A stretch of DNA of 27,845 nucleotides. Source: JBLHKS01 sp047620505 (GTDB lineage: Bacteria > Verrucomicrobiota > Verrucomicrobiia > Verrucomicrobiales > DEV007). The position numbers and the translations under genes were made by a program. The notes under the pieces are model-generated. The model was not told the origin of the DNA. It did no database searches and worked only from the letters and a program-made list of their open reading frames with translations. This document shows positions 23,294-27,845 of the stretch, in pieces; position 1 is the first letter of the stretch; every line of letters starts with the position of its first letter. The stretch spans positions 1 to 27,845 of the forward strand of contig JBLHKS010000083.1 in assembly GCA_047620505.1 (NCBI GenBank), given 5' to 3'.

Positions 23294-24658
23294 TTAAGAA
23301 ACGACTTCTGAAACCACGCCAAGACTGTCTTGGAATTGTTCCGTTTCGACGCCGGAACGCTGCAGCATTGTCAAGAGCAAGTTGCTCAGCCGTGCGTCGC
23401 TATCGACAGGCCGTCCACAGATTTTATAGTGTTCGCCCGCGACTGCGACGTTATATTTACCAATGGTCGGCAGGTTGTAGTCGAGATGCTGGCCGTGATT
23501 CACGCCCAGCTTCTTGCCGCCGGCGTAAATCGTCGGTAAGTTCGCGTTGCCGTGACTGTGACCGTAGGACATGCCGCTGCCCCAGAGAACCTGTGTTGTA
23601 TCTAAGAGGCTTCCATCATCTTCGTCGTGAGCCTTGAGCTGATCTAGTAGATAGCTGAGTTGTTCAACGTGAAATGTGTCGGTCTGAGTCAAGCGCCGCA
23701 ACTGCTCGGGATCTCCATTATGATGAGACAAGCCGTGGCGCGTTTGCGAGATGCCGAGGTCCGGAATAGCCCCGCCGTTGGCTTCACTGCCGATCATGCA
23801 GGTGATGACGCGCGTCATGTCGGTGCGAAACGCGAGGACCATCAGATCATAGAAAACACGATGATATTCGCCGACCTGATTTTTATCCATTTTCTGCGTA
23901 AACTTGCCAGCAGTCGCGTTATCCAGTTCTGGCCTCGGGACATCGAGCCAAGCATCGGCCTTTTCGGTCCGCTCTTCCACTTGGCGCACCGCGGTAAGAT
24001 ATTCGTCGAGCTTGTTGCGGTCTTCTGAGCCGAGGTTCTGGTTGACCTTCTTCGCGTCAGTGAGAACGGCATCGAGGATGCTCCCGCGCCGATTCAATCG
24101 CCGGCGAACCGCGTCTTTCCCTCCCTTCTCCTCGCCGAAAAGACGCTCAAAAATTGATTTCACGTTGCGCTCGGCTGGCATCTTAATCCCATCGCGAGAC
24201 CACGCTAATGAGAATCCGTCGACCGCCATTTCGATGGAGGGAATTCGCGTTGAAACGCCTTGAACTTCGGCCATCAATTGATCTGCCGAAACGGTATTGC
24301 GAAAGGCACCGCCGCTACTTGGAACCGCCGCGCCGGTAAGCCAGACCTGATCGCAATTGTGCGCTTTGCCGAGAACCAGCGGATGGTGCAGGCCGCTGAT
24401 TGGCGTGACATCGTTGCGGTGACGTTCCAGAGATTGCAGCGGAGAAGTGAATTCGTAATCGACGCCCGCTTTTTCGATCTGCCAGGTCAACGTGTTGACG
24501 CCATTGGGTATGTAGATAAAGACGCTTCGTTTCGGCGGCGTGGGCTTCGGCAACCCGGCAGCGTGCATGCAGTCAAGCATCGGCAACGCGATACTTGCGC
24601 CAATGCCGCGAAGCATGTGGCGGCGGCTCATTTGCCAGCGGCTAGTTTGGATGTTCAT
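23294..24658 (-). CDS. DUF1552 family Tat-exported protein (copy 2)
   Basis: 454 residues. It has a Tat-type leader (MSRRHMLRGIGASIALPMLD at about 10-29). The DUF1552 body contains RSVFIYIPNGVNTLTWQIEK, LERHRNDVTPISGLHHP, KAHNCDQVWLTGAAVPSSGG, RRGSILDAVLTDAKKVNQNL, TRVITCMIGSEANGG, TRHGLSHHNGDPEQLRRLTQ and LWGSGMSYGHSHGNANLPTI. This is closer to the classical planctomycete DUF1552 pattern than copy 1. It follows DUF1592 copy 2 in the cluster, but the two are separated by a 467-bp segment containing a GxxExxY gene and its decamer repeats, whereas copy 1 has only a 3-bp gap. ATG at 24658 lies 8 bp from the first decamer repeat. Function unknown; a secreted partner of the cytochrome-like protein is inferred. 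Confidence 0.94.
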   Translation of the reverse strand: MNIQTSRWQMSRRHMLRGIGASIALPMLDCMHAAGLPKPTPPKRSVFIYIPNGVNTLTWQIEKAGVDYEFTSPLQSLERHRNDVTPISGLHHPLVLGKAHNCDQVWLTGAAVPSSGGAFRNTVSADQLMAEVQGVSTRIPSIEMAVDGFSLAWSRDGIKMPAERNVKSIFERLFGEEKGGKDAVRRRLNRRGSILDAVLTDAKKVNQNLGSEDRNKLDEYLTAVRQVEERTEKADAWLDVPRPELDNATAGKFTQKMDKNQVGEYHRVFYDLMVLAFRTDMTRVITCMIGSEANGGAIPDLGISQTRHGLSHHNGDPEQLRRLTQTDTFHVEQLSYLLDQLKAHDEDDGSLLDTTQVLWGSGMSYGHSHGNANLPTIYAGGKKLGVNHGQHLDYNLPTIGKYNVAVAGEHYKICGRPVDSDARLSNLLLTMLQRSGVETEQFQDSLGVVSEVVS

Positions 24659-24665
24659 ATCAGAG

Positions 24666-24705
24666 ATTTGTGAGCATTTGTGGGTATTTGTGAAAATTTG
24701 TGTAG
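24666..24705 (+). repeat. Four tandem ATTTGTGnnn decamers, one end of GxxExxY element
   Basis: Four consecutive 10-bp units, each starting ATTTGTG, at 24666, 24676, 24686 and 24696, just past the GxxExxY stop. They run in the opposite direction to the matching array at 25082-25121. Confidence 0.92.
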
Positions 24706-24709
24706 AAGT

Positions 24710-25072
24710 TCATTTCACTAGGCGCTTCCACTCCAATTTCGAATTCTTAAAGTTCAGAATCAGTCCAATTCTGATCGCAGTAATTCGAAGGTAGTTCAGC
24801 ATCTGCGAAATTTCTTTGTCCCCAATTTCCAAAATTGCTTTCGCATCCACGACTACTTCATTTCGCACCGTAAAGTCCGGATAGCACTCGCCGACGCGCC
24901 GATTGTGGTAGAATAACGGAAACTCTGGCTGTTGCTTGAAATCCAATTTCTGTTCTTCGAATTCGATCGCCAAGGCGTTCTCGTACGGTTTTTCTCGGAG
25001 GCCCGGACCCATTTCGGTGTGAACCCGCATAGCGCAGCCGATAATTTCGTAGGTTGGATCGTTGTCAGGCAT
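24710..25072 (-). CDS. GxxExxY family protein, PD-(D/E)XK nuclease-like
   Basis: 120 residues. The family signature is present in MGPGLREKPYENALAIEFEE (GLREKPY gives G-x-x-E-x-x-Y). The second half has CYPDFTVRNEVVVDAKAILE, where the Asp of YPDF and the Asp and Lys of VDAK form a plausible PD-(D/E)XK nuclease core, and ISQMLNYLRITAIRIGLILN, the usual C-terminal helix and strand. No function has been demonstrated for the family to my knowledge. It is scattered in Verrucomicrobia, Planctomycetes and Cyanobacteria, consistent with mobility. The gene is bracketed by inverted decamer arrays and occupies a DUF1592-DUF1552 junction. I chose ATG at 25072; the GTG at 25087 would lie within the repeat array. 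No Shine-Dalgarno is seen. Confidence 0.92.
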   Translation of the reverse strand: MPDNDPTYEIIGCAMRVHTEMGPGLREKPYENALAIEFEEQKLDFKQQPEFPLFYHNRRVGECYPDFTVRNEVVVDAKAILEIGDKEISQMLNYLRITAIRIGLILNFKNSKLEWKRLVK

Positions 25073-25081
25073 GTTGAATTT

Positions 25082-25121
25082 CAGCACAAATGGTCACTAA
25101 TATCCACAAATGGGCACGAAT
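25082..25121 (-). repeat. Four tandem decamers, inverted end of GxxExxY element
   Basis: On the - strand four consecutive 10-bp units begin ATTCGTG, ATTTGTG, ATTAGTG and ATTTGTG. On the + strand they read nnnCACnAAT with a strict 10-bp period. The array mirrors 24666-24705 and ends 4 bp from the stop of DUF1592 copy 2. Confidence 0.9.
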
Positions 25122-25125
25122 GTTT

Positions 25126-27534
25126 TTATCGTTTTTGAAAGAGTTCGGACAGCACAAAGGCTTCGAGAATGTCTCCGACGCGGTAGTCCTTTTCACGGCC
25201 GATTCGGGCGATTTCTTCGATTTCATCGTGATCTTCAAACGTCATGGTGCGCCGCATTCCGTATATCGCCAGTTTCTCGATGAATGTTCTGTTGAAAGCA
25301 TCCAGATCCGCCATCAGCAGCTGCTGGAGCTCTTTGGCGTTTTCAAAGTTGCGCCCGTCCGGCAACTGGCCACTGGGATCGACCAACGGATCGTCGCCCG
25401 TGCCCTCGACTTTCTCATGCGTCCGCCACTCGCCGATCGCGTTGTAATTGTCGAACGCGAGGCCCAGCGGATCGATCTTCCGATGGCAGGCTGAGCAACT
25501 CGGATCGTGCGTGTGCGCGTTCAGCCTCATCCGAATCGTCGCCTTGGGCGAATCGATCGGGTTAGGTTCGATCGGATCCACGTTGGCTGGCGGTGGGGGA
25601 GGGGTTTTACCCAGAATCGATTCCGATAACCAAGCGCCTCGATGCACCGGACGATGCCGCGTGCCGTCAGAAGTAAGCGAGAGGATCGACGCCTGCGTCA
25701 ACAACCCGCCGCGGTTGGATTCTGGCGCGAGCGAAACTCGTTGAAATTTATCGCCAGCCACCTCGGGAACTCCATAAAATTCGGCCATCTTCGGATTCAG
25801 TATCGTCCAATCTGAATCGATGAATTCGCGCAGCGTTAGACCCTCATCAAGCACCTCGGCAAAGAAAGCCTGCGTCTCGCCAATCATACTCTTTTCGAGA
25901 TGACGATTGTAGTTCGGGTAGAGTTCTTTATCCGGCGGAAACATCCCGACTTTGCGCAAATGCAGCCATTGAGCCGGAAACGATTGTGTGAACCGTTTCG
26001 CGCGAGAGTCGGCTAACATGCGCGCCAGCTGGAGTTGCAATTCAGCGCGATCGCGAAGCTTGCCTTGTTCAGCAGCTGCCAGCAAAGCGTCGTCGGGCAT
26101 GGTGCTCCAAATCATATAGGATAAGCGCGAGGCAATCTCCCAATCGTTGAGTTCGTGACGATCCTCGTGTTGATCGCCTTCGGCCAGAAAGAGAAAACTT
26201 TTCGAACACAGAATCGCGGTCATCGCGGACTTGATCGCGTCCCCAAACTTCTCACCTTCATCGATCTCGCCGTTCACGATTTCAACATAAGTATCCAGCT
26301 CACCCTCAGCCAGTTGTCGCCGAAATGCACGTTTCGCCATCGCCGCGAGCCCGTCTCTCGCCTGATCCAGATTTCCCTCCTCGCTAGCCATATATTCGTC
26401 TCGGCGATGCTGTTCTTCATCGGTGACGATCGGACCGCGTATCGAGACTGAATCGATGATCAAGACTGGATACCGGGCTCGGCCCTGTTCATCGGTAATT
26501 TTCATTTGCCACGGCGCGCGCTCGTATTCGGTTGTGATAAACGGAATCCGACTTGAAGAATTCGTCCGAGGATGCCGATTGCCTCCTGCTGTGTTGATGA
26601 CGTGGATTTCGGGGCCACGAACTGCTGGAAAATGAGTCCGAAACGTCACCGTGATCGGTTTGTCTTCGGGTGCTACGATGTCCTGTTCAAAAAGGATCCG
26701 ATCGAGCTTATGCTCATAAACCTGTATCCGCGGTGCTGGACCATTTTCCGGCTTCAATCCGCAAACTGTATAACTGATTTCATAAACTCCAGCGCCAGGG
26801 AACTTGAGGTCCGGGCCGCGAAAAGGATTCGAGTATCGATACAGTTCTCCTGACGTCGTCAGCGGATATCGAATTTTGTCCAGCAATCCAGCCTCTTTGA
26901 GACGCTCGTAATGCGCATGATTCTCGTTCAAATTGACTGCTCGTGTGCTCGCTTCCAAATATTCTACTTTTTCAACTGGATAGGCTTCGTCGAGGACGAT
27001 CTCTGCCGCTTTTATGTATTTTTCAACGTGGGTTGCGGACAGGCTCAGGACCGAGCCCAGTCGCTCAAAACCGTTCCACTCCGGATCTTCAAGCAGCCCG
27101 CCCGGGTCCTCCGCATCGTACTGAACTCCGATCAAATCGCGTACCGAGTTTACATATTCTTCGCGAGTTAAACGATGATAGGAAACCCGATCCCGCTTCG
27201 CCATCCGCGCCGCTTCGCCTTCGTTGATTCGGGCTGCAAGCCACTCCACGATTTTCGCGCTTTCGTCCACCGTTGGAAGATGCTCTTCGTCATCCGGCGG
27301 CATTTCGCCGGAGCTGATCCGCTCCATCACCTCGGCCCAATGCTGAGTGTCGTTCAGACCGACTTTCGGCGACAATTGATCGAGCCTGAAGTCGGCCTTT
27401 TGCTTCTTTTCGCCGTGGCAACGAATGCAATGCGTATCGAGATAGGGCTGAATCTCCTTCTTAAAAGAAGGTGCCGTCGATTGAGCCGCTGCGAAGATCG
27501 GAACCAGAGCGATGAGAGCCAGAATCGTTTTCAT
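25126..27534 (-). CDS. Secreted cytochrome-c-like DUF1592 protein (copy 2)
   Basis: 802 residues. Signal peptide 1-18 (MKTILALIALVPIFAAA), then a PSCyt1-type cytochrome c segment CIRCH at 36-40 with SGEMPPDDEEHLPT about 40 residues on. Next come DUF1587-like RVSYHRLTREEYVNSVRDLI, a carbohydrate-binding-like central part (DUF1595 position), DUF1592 (SRLSYMIWSTMPDDALLAAA), DUF1588 with CSACH at 680-684 (SCSACHRKIDPLGLAFDNYN), and the DUF1585 tail (AIYGMRRTMTFEDHDEIEEI). The order is the full planctomycete-type architecture. A periplasmic haem protein is predicted; the reaction is unknown. It heads a five-gene cluster. ATG at 27534 gives the signal peptide; the upstream in-frame start at 27600 adds a non-signal extension. 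QQLL near the C terminus comes from a palindrome copy. Confidence 0.95.
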   Translation of the reverse strand: MKTILALIALVPIFAAAQSTAPSFKKEIQPYLDTHCIRCHGEKKQKADFRLDQLSPKVGLNDTQHWAEVMERISSGEMPPDDEEHLPTVDESAKIVEWLAARINEGEAARMAKRDRVSYHRLTREEYVNSVRDLIGVQYDAEDPGGLLEDPEWNGFERLGSVLSLSATHVEKYIKAAEIVLDEAYPVEKVEYLEASTRAVNLNENHAHYERLKEAGLLDKIRYPLTTSGELYRYSNPFRGPDLKFPGAGVYEISYTVCGLKPENGPAPRIQVYEHKLDRILFEQDIVAPEDKPITVTFRTHFPAVRGPEIHVINTAGGNRHPRTNSSSRIPFITTEYERAPWQMKITDEQGRARYPVLIIDSVSIRGPIVTDEEQHRRDEYMASEEGNLDQARDGLAAMAKRAFRRQLAEGELDTYVEIVNGEIDEGEKFGDAIKSAMTAILCSKSFLFLAEGDQHEDRHELNDWEIASRLSYMIWSTMPDDALLAAAEQGKLRDRAELQLQLARMLADSRAKRFTQSFPAQWLHLRKVGMFPPDKELYPNYNRHLEKSMIGETQAFFAEVLDEGLTLREFIDSDWTILNPKMAEFYGVPEVAGDKFQRVSLAPESNRGGLLTQASILSLTSDGTRHRPVHRGAWLSESILGKTPPPPPANVDPIEPNPIDSPKATIRMRLNAHTHDPSCSACHRKIDPLGLAFDNYNAIGEWRTHEKVEGTGDDPLVDPSGQLPDGRNFENAKELQQLLMADLDAFNRTFIEKLAIYGMRRTMTFEDHDEIEEIARIGREKDYRVGDILEAFVLSELFQKR
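25315..25326. repeat. Palindrome CAGCAGCTGCTG, read as QQLL
   Basis: Perfect copy near the 3' end of DUF1592 copy 2. A degenerate copy, AGCAGCTGCC, lies in the same gene at 26071-26080, read as AAA. Confidence 0.9.
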
Positions 27535-27635
27535 GGGGTTTTGAGAATGGCGCGCCAGTTCTGCTGGCCTTCGCTCTATCCTGATTTCGGCAATTGTCAA
27601 TTTGCGGGGGAATCGAGGCCGACGAAAGTATCGGT

Positions 27636-27845
27636 ATGCGTTTCTTTCTGATTTGTCTATCGGTCGCGACTTGCTTGAGCGGAGCTTGCGGAGGGAAGCC
27701 TTCGGAAGGTTCGGACGCCGACTTCGAAACGATGATCGACGGGCTTCTCGAAGGCACGGTCGAGCAAATCTCCAGTCAGCAGCTGCTGGAACGCGAGACC
27801 GAATTCACCTTGCTCGACGCCCGGCCAAAAGCGGAATTTGACGTC
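27636..27845 (+). CDS. Rhodanese-like lipoprotein, N-terminal part (runs off the window)
   Basis: The frame opens at ATG 27636 and stays open for 70 codons to the window edge. The protein begins MRFFLICLSVATCLSGACGG, a short basic and hydrophobic leader with LSGAC as a good lipobox, so Cys18 would be lipidated. A helical linker (DFETMIDGLLEGTVEQISSQ) leads into TEFTLLDARPKAEFDV, which matches the opening of a rhodanese fold (strand, then D-A-R and the E-F/Y turn). Rhodanese domains transfer sulfur or act as phosphatase-like or binding modules; the active-site loop is beyond the window. It is divergent from DUF1592 copy 2 across a 101-bp gap (27535-27635) that should hold both promoters. Confidence 0.8.
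   Translation, partial: MRFFLICLSVATCLSGACGGKPSEGSDADFETMIDGLLEGTVEQISSQQLLERETEFTLLDARPKAEFDV
27777..27788. repeat. Palindrome CAGCAGCTGCTG, read as QQLL
   Basis: Perfect copy in the linker of the rhodanese-like lipoprotein gene. Confidence 0.9.

Noticed and set aside
24660..25125. Decamer arrays as a CRISPR array
   Set aside because: Units are 10 bp with 3-base variable parts, directly adjacent with no spacers, and lie in inverted blocks around a gene; no cas genes are present.
3564..27788. Interpretation of the CAGCAGCTGCTG copies as DNA uptake sequences or Chi/KOPS-type sites
   Set aside because: Those signals are directional and non-palindromic; this word is its own reverse complement and shows no strand polarity.

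Overview
The window looks like chromosomal DNA of a PVC-superphylum bacterium, most likely Verrucomicrobiota. The main evidence is two sets of the secreted DUF1592/DUF1588 cytochrome-like and DUF1552 Tat-signal proteins, plus a DUF1501 protein, families that are expanded in Planctomycetes and Verrucomicrobia. The DNA is moderately GC-rich. Most starts lack a clear Shine-Dalgarno sequence. I see no rRNA, tRNA, CRISPR array, IS transposase or prophage.

Layout. 1-3452: a small coiled-coil protein and a MNT-type nucleotidyltransferase (overlapping pair, - strand) lie downstream of pyruvate phosphate dikinase (ppdK), which has its own terminator. 3605-6502: Uma2 nuclease-like protein, a protein with SAP-like segments, and a membrane-anchored ParA-type ATPase (- strand). 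6713-7891: GT4 glycosyltransferase (+). 7918-11796: DUF1592-type cytochrome followed by DUF1552 (+), convergent with DUF1501 (11824-13209, -). 13451-13972: DinB-like protein, convergent with efp plus a HEYTH-containing membrane protein (- strand). 15627-16784: second GT4 glycosyltransferase (+). 16793-19173: gap and pgk (- strand), with a terminator and a long hairpin between them. 19339-27534: a five-gene - strand cluster: DUF1592 cytochrome, GxxExxY protein, DUF1552, secreted hypothetical, and a sialate-O-acetylesterase/zincin fusion. 27636-end: start of a rhodanese-like lipoprotein (+).

The metabolic core (ppdK, gap, pgk) is ordinary lower glycolysis/gluconeogenesis, and efp supports translation. 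The exported gene sets probably act in the periplasm on extracellular substrates. The acetylesterase fits deacetylation of a glycan, but the roles of DUF1592, DUF1552 and DUF1501 are inferred only from family and context.

The most striking signal is not a gene. A 12-bp perfect palindrome, CAGCAGCTGCTG, occurs 11 times, and its inner 10-mer AGCAGCTGCT 14 times, in coding and intergenic DNA, about once every 1.9 kb between 3.5 kb and the window end. This resembles the cyanobacterial HIP1 situation but with a different word. Two other notable structures are a GxxExxY gene bracketed by inverted arrays of an ATTTGTGnnn decamer, sitting exactly at the junction of a DUF1592-DUF1552 pair, and a perfect 22-bp inverted repeat just upstream of pgk.
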